Assembly: GCA_963712655.1 (NCBI GenBank)
Contig: CAVQIT010000008.1
Span: forward strand, 744,001 to 808,000
Direction: 5' to 3'
DNA: 64,000 nucleotides
DNA from: Pollutimonas sp963712655
GTDB lineage: Bacteria; Pseudomonadota; Gammaproteobacteria; Burkholderiales; Burkholderiaceae_B
The position numbers and the translations under genes are program-made. Below, piece by piece: positions 52,751-61,416 of the stretch. The first letter of the stretch is position 1, and each line of letters opens with the position of its first letter. A model generated the notes under the pieces. The model was not told the origin of the DNA, ran no database searches, and worked only from the letters and a program-made list of their open reading frames with translations.

Positions 52751-54358
52751 TTACATGCGGAACACGCCGAAACGTGTGTCCTCGATAGGGGCATTGAGCG
52801 CGGCCGACAGGCCCAGCGCCAGTACGCGGCGGGTATCGGCGGGCATGATGATCCCGTCGTCCCACAGGCGCGCCGTGGCGTAATAGGGATGGCCTTCTGT
52901 TTCGTATTGTTCGCGTATCGGCGCTTTGAATGCTTCCTCTTCGGCGGCGCTCCAGGCGCCCCCCTTGGCTTCGATGCCGTCGCGGCGCACCGTGGCCAGC
53001 ACGCTGGCGGCCTGTTCGCCGCCCATCACCGAGATACGCGCATTGGGCCACAGGAATAACAGGCGCGGTCCGAAGGCGCGGCCGCACATTCCATAATTGC
53101 CCGCGCCAAACGAGCCGCCGATAATAATGGTGAACTTGGGCACGGCGGCGGTCGATACCGCGGTCACCATTTTGGCGCCGTGGCGCGCGATGCCTTCGTT
53201 TTCGTATTTGCGGCCTACCATGAAGCCGGTGATGTTCTGCAGGAAAACCAGGGGGATCTTGCGCTGGCAGCATAATTCGATAAAGTGCGTGCCTTTTTGC
53301 GCCGCTTCCGAAAACAGCACGCCGTTATTGGCGATGATGCCCACGGGCATGCCATGAATATGGGCGAAGCCGGTAATCAGGGTCGTGCCGAAACGGGACT
53401 TGAATTCATCGAATTCAGAAGCGTCGACGATGCGCGCGATGACCTCGCGCACGTCGTAGGGCTTGCGCGTATCGCGCGGAATGACGCCGTTGAGTTCTTG
53501 CGGGTCGTACAGCGGCTCGGCGTAGGCTTTGCGCTGCAATTGCACGGGTTTGCGGTGATTGAGCCTGGCCACGGCATTGCGCGCCAGATACAGCGCATGC
53601 AGGTCGCTGTTGGCCAGATGGTCGGCCACGCCCGACAGGCGGGTGTGCACATCGCCGCCGCCCAAGTCTTCGGCGGTGACTACTTCGCCGGTTGCCGCTT
53701 TGACCAGCGGCGGGCCGGCCAGGAAAATCGTGCCCTGGTTCTTGACGATGATGGACTCATCGCTCATGGCGGGAACATAGGCGCCGCCCGCGGTGCACGA
53801 CCCCATGACGACGGCGACCTGGCCTATGCCCTGGGACGACATCACGGCCTGGTTATAGAAGATGCGGCCGAAGTGGTCGCGATCGGGAAAGACTTCATCC
53901 TGATTGGGCAAGTTGGCGCCGCCCGAATCGACCAGATACACGCAGGGCAGTCTGTTTTGCTGCGCGATTTCCTGGGCGCGCAAATGCTTTTTGACCGTAA
54001 GCGGGTAGTAGGTGCCGCCTTTGACGGTGGCGTCGTTGCAGACGATCATGCATTCGGTGCCGGCAATCCGGCCGATGCCGGTGATCAGGCCCGCGCCGGG
54101 CGCGTCGTTGCCATAGATATTGTGGGCGGCCAGCGGCGAAAGTTCCAGAAACGGCGTGCCTGGGTCGAGCAGGCGTTCCACCCGGTCGCGGGGCAGCAAT
54201 TTTCCGCGGGCAAGGTGTTTTGCGCGGGCGGATTCGCTGCCGCCCAAGGCCGTTTGTGTCAGTTGCTTCTGCAGATCGTCGACTTGTACCTGCATGGCGT
54301 CGGCATTGTCGATAAATGCTTGCGACCGCGGGTTGATCCGGGATTCAATTACGGGCAT
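52751..54358 (-). CDS. liuB: 3-methylcrotonyl-CoA carboxylase beta subunit (carboxyltransferase)
   Basis: A 535-residue carboxyltransferase. Family segments are GSESARAKHLARGKLLPRDR near residue 40, YYPLTVKKHLRAQEIAQQNR near 118, VMGSCTAGGAYVPAMSDESI near 190 and IIIGGSFGAGNYGMCGRAFG near 410. Length and sequence fit the methylcrotonyl-CoA enzyme rather than propionyl-CoA carboxylase. It pairs with LiuD just downstream. A 161-base gap with an imperfect hairpin separates it from the thiolase gene. Confidence 0.94.
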   Translation of the reverse strand: MPVIESRINPRSQAFIDNADAMQVQVDDLQKQLTQTALGGSESARAKHLARGKLLPRDRVERLLDPGTPFLELSPLAAHNIYGNDAPGAGLITGIGRIAGTECMIVCNDATVKGGTYYPLTVKKHLRAQEIAQQNRLPCVYLVDSGGANLPNQDEVFPDRDHFGRIFYNQAVMSSQGIGQVAVVMGSCTAGGAYVPAMSDESIIVKNQGTIFLAGPPLVKAATGEVVTAEDLGGGDVHTRLSGVADHLANSDLHALYLARNAVARLNHRKPVQLQRKAYAEPLYDPQELNGVIPRDTRKPYDVREVIARIVDASEFDEFKSRFGTTLITGFAHIHGMPVGIIANNGVLFSEAAQKGTHFIELCCQRKIPLVFLQNITGFMVGRKYENEGIARHGAKMVTAVSTAAVPKFTIIIGGSFGAGNYGMCGRAFGPRLLFLWPNARISVMGGEQAASVLATVRRDGIEAKGGAWSAAEEEAFKAPIREQYETEGHPYYATARLWDDGIIMPADTRRVLALGLSAALNAPIEDTRFGVFRM

Positions 54359-54418
54359 TGCTGTTCCTAAAGAAACTACAGAGGGCGCCGCGGCAGGCTC
54401 GCGGCGCCCGGCACAGGC

Positions 54419-54523
54419 TTAAGGACCCTCTGGTCAACTCCACCCGACTGCTGCATCCCGCCTTGCCGGCCATCCCGTCAGCGGGCGCATCAGATTCGGG
54501 CGATTTAATCAGAAGATCCTTAA
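54419..54523. repeat. imperfect hairpin with a repeated 18-bp motif, after atoB
   Basis: Ends TTAAGGACCCTCTGGTCAA and TTAATCAGAAGATCCTTAA pair at 14 of 19 positions. Inside the right part, 54489-54506 is an exact inverted copy of the 18-base motif AAATCGCCCGAATCTGAT found at 58864-58881. It covers the atoB stop codon (54520) and the atoB-liuB gap. It may stop or slow transcription inside the operon. Confidence 0.5.
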
Positions 54524-55701
54524 ACCATTTCAATCGCCATGGCGACGGCTTCGCCGCCGCCTATGCACAAGGACGCCACGCCGCGCTTGCCGCCGGTCTT
54601 GCGCAAAGCGCCCACCAGGGTGGTCAACAGGCGCGCGCCCGATGCGCCGATGGGATGGCCCAGGGCGGTGGCGCCGCCATGGATATTGACCTTTTCGTGC
54701 GGCAGCTTCAGTTCGGTCATGGCCGCCATGGTGACGACGGCGAAGGCTTCGTTGATTTCGAAGAGATCGACTTGTTCGGCGGTCCAGCCGGTTTTGGCGA
54801 ACAGTTTCTGGATGGCGCTGACCGGGGCGGTCGTGAACCAGCCGGGTTCCTGCGAATGCTGGCTGTGGCCAACGATGCGGGCCAGCGGCGTGGCGCCCAG
54901 TTTCTTGGCGGTGGATTCGCGCATCAGCACCATGGCGGCGGCCCCGTCCGAGATGGACGCCGATGTGGCGGCGGTCACGGTGCCGTCTTTCTTGAACGCG
55001 GGTTTAAGGGTGGGGATTTTTTCCGGCATGGCCTGGGTGGGGCCTTCGTCGATGTCCACCACGGTATCGCCCTTGCGGCCGGCGACGGTGACCGGCGCGA
55101 TTTCCCATTTGAAACTGCCGTCCTTGGTGGCGGCCTGCGCGCGGCGCAGCGATTCCAGCGAGAAGGCGTCCTGCTGTTCGCGCGAGAAGGTGTATTTGGA
55201 AGCGCAGTCTTCAGCGAACACGCCCATGGCCGTGCCGCGTTGATAGGCGTCTTCCAGGCCGTCCAGGGCCATATGGTCGTATACGGTGGAGTGGCCGTAG
55301 CGGTAGCCCTGGCGGCCGCGCAGCAGCAGATAAGGCGCATTGCTCATGCTTTCCTGGCCGCCCGCCACCACCACATCGGCGCTGCCGGCGGAAATGATGT
55401 CGTGGCCGAACATGGCGGCCTTGAGGCCCGAGCCGCAGACTTTATGGATGGTCGTGCAGGCGACGCCAAGGGGAAGGCCCGCGCCCAGGGCGGCCTGGCG
55501 CGCCGGAGCCTGGCCCTGGCCGGCTTGCAGGACGTTGCCCATGATGACTTCATTGACGGCGTCATTCTGGATGCCGGCGCGCTGCAGGGCCGCCTTGATG
55601 GCGATGGTGCCGAGCTCATGCGCGGCCAGGCTGGACAGGCTGCCCATCATACCGCCCATGGGGGTACGCGCAACCGAGACTAAAACGATAGGGTCAGACA
55701 T
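54520..55701 (-). CDS. atoB: acetyl-CoA acetyltransferase (thiolase)
   Basis: A 393-residue thiolase. The ATG at 55701 has AGGAG upstream and overlaps the end of aceK by 8 bases; the longer frame is opposed by the family start SDPIVLVSVARTPMGGMMGS. The acylated Cys is in TTIHKVCGSGLKAAMFGHD near residue 90, the His in NIHGGATALGHPIGASGAR near 350, and the second Cys in ASLCIGGGEAVAMAIE at the end. It makes two acetyl-CoA from acetoacetyl-CoA, the final step of leucine breakdown, in keeping with its operon. Confidence 0.94.
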   Translation of the reverse strand: MSDPIVLVSVARTPMGGMMGSLSSLAAHELGTIAIKAALQRAGIQNDAVNEVIMGNVLQAGQGQAPARQAALGAGLPLGVACTTIHKVCGSGLKAAMFGHDIISAGSADVVVAGGQESMSNAPYLLLRGRQGYRYGHSTVYDHMALDGLEDAYQRGTAMGVFAEDCASKYTFSREQQDAFSLESLRRAQAATKDGSFKWEIAPVTVAGRKGDTVVDIDEGPTQAMPEKIPTLKPAFKKDGTVTAATSASISDGAAAMVLMRESTAKKLGATPLARIVGHSQHSQEPGWFTTAPVSAIQKLFAKTGWTAEQVDLFEINEAFAVVTMAAMTELKLPHEKVNIHGGATALGHPIGASGARLLTTLVGALRKTGGKRGVASLCIGGGEAVAMAIEMV

Positions 55702-57577
55702 GATTTTCTCCTGAGGGATTTGAAAAAATAAAGGTGTTGGCGGAATGTTTCGTGTTCGAGACCGGCAGGCGGCGGTCGCGGCTATAAGGAAAGATGTCTT
55801 CGATGCGGCCCTGGGCGGCGCGGTTGCGGCAATCCTGCCACCAGCCGGCATCGAGCAAGTCGGCATGGTGCTTGAGGAACGCCGCCCGCACGCGCGGATC
55901 GCCAAGCAGGAAGACCCGGAATTCTTCCGGAAACACATCGTTGGCGCCGATCGGGTACCAGGGTTCGCTGGCCAGTTCGGCTTCTTCGTTGGGCGCCGGC
56001 GGGATGCGGCGGAAATTCATTTCCGTCATGTGCTGGATTTCGTCGTAATCGTAGAATACGATGCGCCCCAGGCGGGTAACCCCGAAATTCTTGAACAGCA
56101 TATCGCCAGGGAAAATATTGGCCGCGGCCAGTTCGCGTATGGCTTCGCCATAGCCTTTGACGGCGGATTCCAGCGCGCCGTCCGAGGCGCGCGCCAGATA
56201 CAGGTTGAGCGGCGTCATGCGGCGTTCGATATAGACGTGGCGCAAGACGATGGTGTCGCCGCTTTCTTCCAGCAGGCTAGGCACCTGGCTGCGCAACTCG
56301 GCCAATAGCGTGTCCGAAAAGCGCGCGCGGGGCAGCGCCACCTGCGAGTATTCCCAGGTATCGGCCATGCGGCCCACGCGGTCGTGCTTTTTCACCAGTT
56401 GATATTTGCGCCGGACGGTAGCGTGATCCATGCCGTCCTTGGCGATACGGTCGCGTATCAGCTTGAAGACATAGGGGTAGGACGACAGCGTGAATACCGT
56501 CATGACCATGCCGTGGATGCCGGGCGCGATATCGAAGGCGTCGTGGGAGTGGGCCAGATGATGCAGGAAGTCGCGGTAGAACAGCGTTTTCCCCTGCTTT
56601 TGCAAGCCTATCGTGGTGTAGATTTCGGCCTTGGGCTTGCGCGGCAGCAGCGAGTTCAGGAAATGCACATAGGCGGCCGGGGTTTCCATGTCGACCAGGA
56701 AATAGGCCCGCGTAAAGCTGAAAAGCGTGCTCAGGTCGTCGGCCGCATGCAGCAGGGCATCAAGCCGGATATGGCCCGACGGGCTGCGCAGCAGGGCGAT
56801 CGCAAAAGGATGAATGGCGCCTTGATTCACCAGGCGTCCGACCGCATAGGCGCCCTTGTTCCTGAAAAACAGTGAATTCAGTACGTGGATCTGGCAGTCG
56901 GGCGCCAGGCGCTGGCCTGTTCCTCCGGGCAGGGCCTGGCGCAATTGGCGTACGGCCATGAGCGCCACTTTACGGACATCGGCCGGCAGGTCGGCAAACG
57001 GCGCGGCCAGGCCGAAATCGGCCATCATGTCGATCAGCGACTTTTCCAGTCCGAGGCGGGCGGGGTAATAAACACGATATGAAGGCAGTCTGCTGTCCAG
57101 GTATTCGGTGGAGACGGCGGGCCGGACAAACAGGAAATCATTGTGGAAATAGTCGCGATGCAACAGGCGGCACGACACCGAATTGAAGAACGTTTCGGCG
57201 CATTCGGGTTGCCGGTGGCCGGCCAGCAATGCAACGAATTCGGTCTTGACGGTTTGCCAGAAGGCCATCTGCGCCGGTGTCAGGCTTTGTTGCGCCGATG
57301 CGCCGCGAGGGCTGGCGTCGCTGTCTTTGAGCGCGGCCGTCAATAGCGCGGCGCATTCATGCACGCGGGTGTCGTAGTATTCGATGCGTTCGCGCGAGAG
57401 TTGTTGTATGCCGGGCCAGTTGCCCGATTCAAACAAGGATTTAGCGCGTTGCGCGCCGTAGCGAAACAAGGCGTAGTGACGATCGAAGCCATCGAGCAAG
57501 GTCCGCGCCACGGCCTGGGGCGACAGGCTGGGGCGCGCCACTTGTTCGATGCGCTGATGGTCTCCGGCAAAAATCAT
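55694..57577 (-). CDS. aceK: isocitrate dehydrogenase kinase/phosphatase
   Basis: A 627-residue bifunctional enzyme that switches isocitrate dehydrogenase off and on to steer carbon into the glyoxylate shunt. Typical segments are LLHRDYFHNDFLFVRPAVST near residue 150, GIHGMVMTVFTLSSYPYVFK near 350 (ATP-binding region), KKHDRVGRMADTWEYSQVAL and GDMLFKNFGVTRLGRIVFYD YDE-type near 480. It lies between liuA and atoB; the end overlaps the atoB start by 8 bases. In enterics aceK follows aceBA, so this location is different and links the shunt to isovalerate use. Confidence 0.94.
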   Translation of the reverse strand: MIFAGDHQRIEQVARPSLSPQAVARTLLDGFDRHYALFRYGAQRAKSLFESGNWPGIQQLSRERIEYYDTRVHECAALLTAALKDSDASPRGASAQQSLTPAQMAFWQTVKTEFVALLAGHRQPECAETFFNSVSCRLLHRDYFHNDFLFVRPAVSTEYLDSRLPSYRVYYPARLGLEKSLIDMMADFGLAAPFADLPADVRKVALMAVRQLRQALPGGTGQRLAPDCQIHVLNSLFFRNKGAYAVGRLVNQGAIHPFAIALLRSPSGHIRLDALLHAADDLSTLFSFTRAYFLVDMETPAAYVHFLNSLLPRKPKAEIYTTIGLQKQGKTLFYRDFLHHLAHSHDAFDIAPGIHGMVMTVFTLSSYPYVFKLIRDRIAKDGMDHATVRRKYQLVKKHDRVGRMADTWEYSQVALPRARFSDTLLAELRSQVPSLLEESGDTIVLRHVYIERRMTPLNLYLARASDGALESAVKGYGEAIRELAAANIFPGDMLFKNFGVTRLGRIVFYDYDEIQHMTEMNFRRIPPAPNEEAELASEPWYPIGANDVFPEEFRVFLLGDPRVRAAFLKHHADLLDAGWWQDCRNRAAQGRIEDIFPYSRDRRLPVSNTKHSANTFIFSNPSGENHV

Positions 57578-57612
57578 GTTTCACCTATTTGCATGCGCCA
57601 TGGCCGGGCGCT

Positions 57613-58791
57613 TCATGCCGTTTCGTTGAACAGTTCTCGTCCGATCAGCATGCGGCGGATTTCGCTGGTGCCGGCGCCGATTTCATAGAGCTTGGCGTCG
57701 CGCCAAAGGCGGCCTGTGGGGTAATCGTTAATATAGCCGTTGCCGCCCAGTATTTGTATGCCTTCGCCGGCCATCCAGGTGGCTTTTTCGGCGCAATACA
57801 GGATGACGGCGGCGCAGTCCTTGCGGACTTCGCGCACATGGCCGGCGCCCAGTTTGTCCAGGTTCTTGCCTACGGCATAGCAGAAGGCGCGGCTGGCTTG
57901 CAGCGTGGTATACAGGTCGGCCACCTTGCCCTGGATGAGCTGGAATTCGCCTATGGACTGGCCGAATTGCTTGCGCTCGTGAATATACGGAACCACCACG
58001 TCCATGACCGCCTGCATGATGCCCAGCGGGCCGCCGGCAAGGACGGCGCGTTCATAATCCAGGCCGCTCATCAGTACCTTGACGCCGCCATTGAGCTGAC
58101 CCAATATATTCTCTTCGGGGACTTCGCAATCCTGGAATACCAGTTCGCCGGTGTGGCTGCCGCGCATGCCCAGTTTGTCCAGTTTTTGCGCGACGGAAAA
58201 GCCTTTGTAGTTTTTTTCGATGATGAACGCGGTGATGCCGCGCTGCCGGGCCGCGGGATCCGTCTTGGCATAGACCACCAGCGTGTCGGCATCCGGGCCG
58301 TTGGTGATCCACATTTTGTTGCCGTTGAGCACATAGCGGTCGCCTTTCTTTTCGGCCCGCAGTTTCATGCTGACCACGTCTGAACCGGCGCCCGGCTCGC
58401 TCATGGCCAAGGCGCCTACATGCTCGCCCGATACCAGCTTGGGTAGGTATTTTTCCTTTTGCGCTGTCGTGCCGTTGCGATGCAGCTGATTGACGCAGAG
58501 ATTCGAGTGCGCGCCATACGACAGCGCAATCGAGGCGCTGGCGCGGGAAAGCTCTTCCATGGCGATCATGTGGGCCAGATAGCCCATGTTCGAGCCGCCG
58601 TACGCTTCGTCCACGGTCATGCCCAGCAAGCCCAGGTCGCCGAACTTGCGCCACAAATCCATGGGGAACTGGTCGCTGTGGTCAACCTCGGCGGCTCGAG
58701 GGGCGATTTCAGCTTGCGCAAAATCGTGAACGGCATCGCGCAGCATGTCCAGGTCGGAACCCAGGTCGAAATTAAGGCCGGGAAGATTCAT
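57613..58791 (-). CDS. liuA: isovaleryl-CoA dehydrogenase
   Basis: A 392-residue acyl-CoA dehydrogenase. Seen are LGMTVDEAYGGSNMGYLAHM near residue 57, LAMSEPGAGSDVVSMKLRAE near 130 (FAD contact), ERAVLAGGPLGIMQAVMDVV near 255 (with the Glu typical of isovaleryl-CoA dehydrogenases) and the C-terminal QILGGNGYINDYPTGRLWRD. It makes 3-methylcrotonyl-CoA, the substrate of LiuBD. It is the first structural gene of the operon, 35 bases before aceK. A LiuR-type palindrome lies 139 bases upstream. Confidence 0.94.
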   Translation of the reverse strand: MNLPGLNFDLGSDLDMLRDAVHDFAQAEIAPRAAEVDHSDQFPMDLWRKFGDLGLLGMTVDEAYGGSNMGYLAHMIAMEELSRASASIALSYGAHSNLCVNQLHRNGTTAQKEKYLPKLVSGEHVGALAMSEPGAGSDVVSMKLRAEKKGDRYVLNGNKMWITNGPDADTLVVYAKTDPAARQRGITAFIIEKNYKGFSVAQKLDKLGMRGSHTGELVFQDCEVPEENILGQLNGGVKVLMSGLDYERAVLAGGPLGIMQAVMDVVVPYIHERKQFGQSIGEFQLIQGKVADLYTTLQASRAFCYAVGKNLDKLGAGHVREVRKDCAAVILYCAEKATWMAGEGIQILGGNGYINDYPTGRLWRDAKLYEIGAGTSEIRRMLIGRELFNETA

Positions 58792-58849
58792 CGTCGTCTC
58801 CAGTGTCGGGTCTGAAAGTTGTGCCGGTTGCCAAACGGGGTAGCGTCCA

Positions 58850-58892
58850 GGGATGCTCTGGTCAAATCGCCCGAATCTGATCAGAGCATCCC
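58850..58892. repeat. hairpin with the 18-bp motif shared with 54489-54506
   Basis: Arms GGGATGCTCTGGTCA and TGATCAGAGCATCCC pair at 14 of 15 positions; the loop region holds part of the 18-base motif AAATCGCCCGAATCTGAT (58864-58881). It lies between the LiuR-type site and the liuA start, so it would be in the liuA leader. Confidence 0.6.
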
Positions 58893-58929
58893 CAGTTTGG
58901 CAGAGTTGGCCGGAAAGTGCATTTATATT

Positions 58930-58945
58930 ACGTTTACGTAAACGT
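58930..58945. promoter_or_regulatory. palindromic operator upstream of liuA, candidate LiuR site
   Basis: ACGTTTACGTAAACGT is a perfect 16-base palindrome. It shares the core GTTTACG-(N)-CGTAAAC with the palindrome in front of liuR. LiuR-type MerR regulators are known to bind such TTTACGT-type palindromes. It lies between liuR and liuA. Confidence 0.75.
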
Positions 58946-58988
58946 CAACTACAGGGGTTTTCCCGTAAACACTGGGCGGCCTGCTTTT

Positions 58989-59375
58989 TTATGTGCTGGC
59001 GCGTTGCGCCAGCAGGGCTTCGCAGCTTGTTTGCTGGCGGCGGATTTCCTTGAGCGTTTCGTCGATATCCTTGCGTTGCTGCTCCAGCATGCTGCGATGC
59101 TTTTCCAGCACGCCCATGTAGTGGCGCAATTGCGCATCGGTGTCTCCCGGGCCGTCGTACATATCGATCAGGCTGAGGACCTCGGCCAGTTGCAGGCCCA
59201 ATCGTTTGCCGCGCAGGGCCAGTTTCAGGCGTGCGCGGTCGCGGGCATGGTAAATGCGGTTGCGACCCGCGCGCGAGGGGCTGACGATGCCCTGGTCTTC
59301 GTAAAAGCGTATGGTGCGCGGCGTAATGGAAAATTCCTGCGCGAGCTCGGAGATGGTCCAGGTGGGAGTTGTCAT
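58989..59375 (-). CDS. liuR: MerR family regulator of branched-chain amino acid/isovalerate catabolism
   Basis: A 128-residue MerR-family protein. The DNA-binding part is TWTISELAQEFSITPRTIRF and YEDQGIVSPSRAGRNRIYHA (residues 5-45), followed by a dimerising coiled coil (LRHYMGVLEKHRSMLEQQRKDI). No metal-binding cysteines are placed as in MerR or CueR. Position at the head of the liu operon and the palindromes support identification as LiuR, normally a repressor relieved by pathway intermediates. Confidence 0.9.
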   Translation of the reverse strand: MTTPTWTISELAQEFSITPRTIRFYEDQGIVSPSRAGRNRIYHARDRARLKLALRGKRLGLQLAEVLSLIDMYDGPGDTDAQLRHYMGVLEKHRSMLEQQRKDIDETLKEIRRQQTSCEALLAQRAST

Positions 59376-59388
59376 GGTTCGTATTGGC

Positions 59389-59408
59389 AGTTTACGTTAA
59401 CGTAAACT
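59389..59408. promoter_or_regulatory. palindromic operator upstream of liuR, candidate LiuR site
   Basis: AGTTTACGTTAACGTAAACT is a perfect 20-base palindrome 13 bases before the liuR start, a position where bound LiuR would repress its own gene. It has the same half-site GTTTACGT as the site at 58930. Confidence 0.78.
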
Positions 59409-59524
59409 ATGATGCCATAATATACAGATCAGGCATACTGCGTTAAGGATGGCCGGACAAACGCCGCTTAAGGCCGCTGCCGCGCGGCGTTTGTTCAGGC
59501 CGTTCTTAAGCATGGAGACAATAG

Positions 59525-60595
59525 ATGAACCCGAATGAACAGAAATTGAGCTATCCCTGGGGCGACGCCCTGCCCGAACCCGGCGCGGCCCGCGTCGTTG
59601 CCGATGGCTTGCGCTGGATACGCATGCCCCTGCCGTTTGCGCTCGACCACATCAATTTGTGGCTGTTGCGGGACAAGATCGATGGCCGCGAAGGCTGGAC
59701 GATAGTCGATTGCGGCGTATCGCGCGACGAGGTCAAGGCGCTATGGGAACAAGTATTTGAAAACGCGCTGGACGGCCTGCCTGTATTGCGCGTGATTGTG
59801 ACCCATATGCATCCGGATCACGTCGGCTTGGCCTATTGGCTGTGCGATAAGTGGAAGGCGCCATTATGGATGACCATGACCGACTACGCCGTGGCGCGCC
59901 TGTGGTCGCGGCCCGCGGTGGATGGCCAGACAGCGGGCGGCCCGAACGGGAAATCGGCGGTGGACCACTTTACCCGCCACGGCCTGAAAGACCCTGAAGC
60001 CCAAGAACAAATCCGCCAGCGCTCCAACTATTATCCTGGAATGGTGCCCGATGTTCCCGCGCGCTTCCACCGCATCATGCATGGCGACCGCATATCGATA
60101 GGCGGCCGCGATTGGCGAGTGATCGTGGGTTATGGGCATGCGCCGGAACATGCTTCGCTGTATTGCGATACCTTGCAGGTGCTGATTTCCGGCGATATGG
60201 TCTTGCCGCGCATTTCCACCAACATCAGTGTGTTCGACTACGAACCCGAAGCCAATCCCTTGCCGCTGTATTTGAATTCGCTGCGCGCTTACGATGACCT
60301 GCCGCTGGATACGCTGGTGCTGCCTTCGCATGGCAAACCCTTCAGGGGCTTGCACGAGCGCGTCGCGCAACAGCTGGGGCACCATGCCGAGCGTCTGGCC
60401 GAGGTTCTGGATGCTTGTACCGAACCCAGGAACACCTTCGATATCTTGCCTGTGATGTTCAAGCGCAAACTGGATCTGCACCAGTTGACCTTCGCCATGG
60501 GCGAGGCATTGGCGCATTTGCATGCCTTGTATTTCCAGGGGAAGCTGGAGCGCATTGTCGGCGACGACGATGTCATACGGTTCAAGCGTAAATAA
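59525..60595 (+). CDS. MBL fold metallo-hydrolase
   Basis: A 356-residue metallo-beta-lactamase-fold protein. The metal motif is THMHPDHVGLAYWLCDKW near residue 97 (HxHxDH), with further ligands in GYGHAPEHASLY near 200 and SGDMVLPRISTNISVF near 222, and LPSHGKPFRGLHERV near 260. A C-terminal winged-helix-like part follows, as in LACTB2/glyoxalase-II-like hydrolases. It is divergent from liuR; the LiuR palindrome at 59389 lies in the gap, so it may belong to the same regulon. Substrate unknown. Confidence 0.88.
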   Translation: MNPNEQKLSYPWGDALPEPGAARVVADGLRWIRMPLPFALDHINLWLLRDKIDGREGWTIVDCGVSRDEVKALWEQVFENALDGLPVLRVIVTHMHPDHVGLAYWLCDKWKAPLWMTMTDYAVARLWSRPAVDGQTAGGPNGKSAVDHFTRHGLKDPEAQEQIRQRSNYYPGMVPDVPARFHRIMHGDRISIGGRDWRVIVGYGHAPEHASLYCDTLQVLISGDMVLPRISTNISVFDYEPEANPLPLYLNSLRAYDDLPLDTLVLPSHGKPFRGLHERVAQQLGHHAERLAEVLDACTEPRNTFDILPVMFKRKLDLHQLTFAMGEALAHLHALYFQGKLERIVGDDDVIRFKRK

Positions 60596-60670
60596 ACAGC
60601 GGCCATTTCTTGGCGCGCTTGCCGGATTTCGGCTTCTTTGAGGCATCCGGCAAGCATAGAGGCAAAGCCC

Positions 60671-61297
60671 TTAACGGTTGACGAACGCCAGCTTTACCGC
60701 CAAGCCCAGAAACACCACGCCGGCGGCGCGATTCAGCAGGCGCTGCGCTTTTTGCGAATGCTGTACGCGTTCCCCGAGAACGCCGGAAAAAAAGGCGATG
60801 GCGCCGAATACCAGCAGCGTGGCCAGCATGAAAAGCGCGCCCAGGCTCAGGATTTGCAGCGCCACCGAGCCGCGTTGCGGCGAGGCGAACTGCGGCAGAA
60901 AGGCCAGGAAAAACAGCGATACCTTGGGGTTGGTCAGGTTCATGACGATGCCTCGGCGGTAAAGCTGCCAATTGCTTTGCCGGGGCGGTGTTGCGCCGCC
61001 GGCCATATTGCCCTGTGCATGAAAAGCGCCCCAGGCCAGATATACCAGATAGGCCGCCCCTGCCAGCTTGAGCACCGTAAAAGCGGTCTGCGAGGCGGCG
61101 AATACCGCGGCCAGGCCCACGGCCACGGCGATAGTGTGCCCGACCAGGCCCGTGCATAAGCCCAGCACCACCAGCATTCCCGAGACACGGCCCCACAAGG
61201 CCGATTGCATCAGTACAAACAAATTATCGGGACCGGGGGTCAACGCCAGCAGTATGGCTATGCCAAAAAAAGAAAGCGCTATGTCGACGGTCAGCAT
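60671..61297 (-). CDS. LysE/RhtB family amino-acid exporter
   Basis: A 208-residue inner-membrane protein with six hydrophobic helices. The N-terminal motif LLALTPGPDNLFVLMQSALW with the GP(G)PDN box and the segment FRRGIVMNLTNPKVSLFFLA-type sequence YRRGIVMNLTNPKVSLFFLA near residue 115 are hallmarks of the LysE superfamily. Likely substrates are threonine, homoserine or other amino acids; divergent metC could point to sulfur or homoserine compounds (inference). Confidence 0.9.
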   Translation of the reverse strand: MLTVDIALSFFGIAILLALTPGPDNLFVLMQSALWGRVSGMLVVLGLCTGLVGHTIAVAVGLAAVFAASQTAFTVLKLAGAAYLVYLAWGAFHAQGNMAGGATPPRQSNWQLYRRGIVMNLTNPKVSLFFLAFLPQFASPQRGSVALQILSLGALFMLATLLVFGAIAFFSGVLGERVQHSQKAQRLLNRAAGVVFLGLAVKLAFVNR

Positions 61298-61416
61298 GAT
61301 GATGGTTCCGGATCCGGTTCAGGGCTATTATGGTAGCCCACGTTACCCCAGGCGGCGCCGATTGCGTGGACGTTTCCAGACCGCCCTTAACCATTTTCCG
61401 ATTTTCGATACCTACC

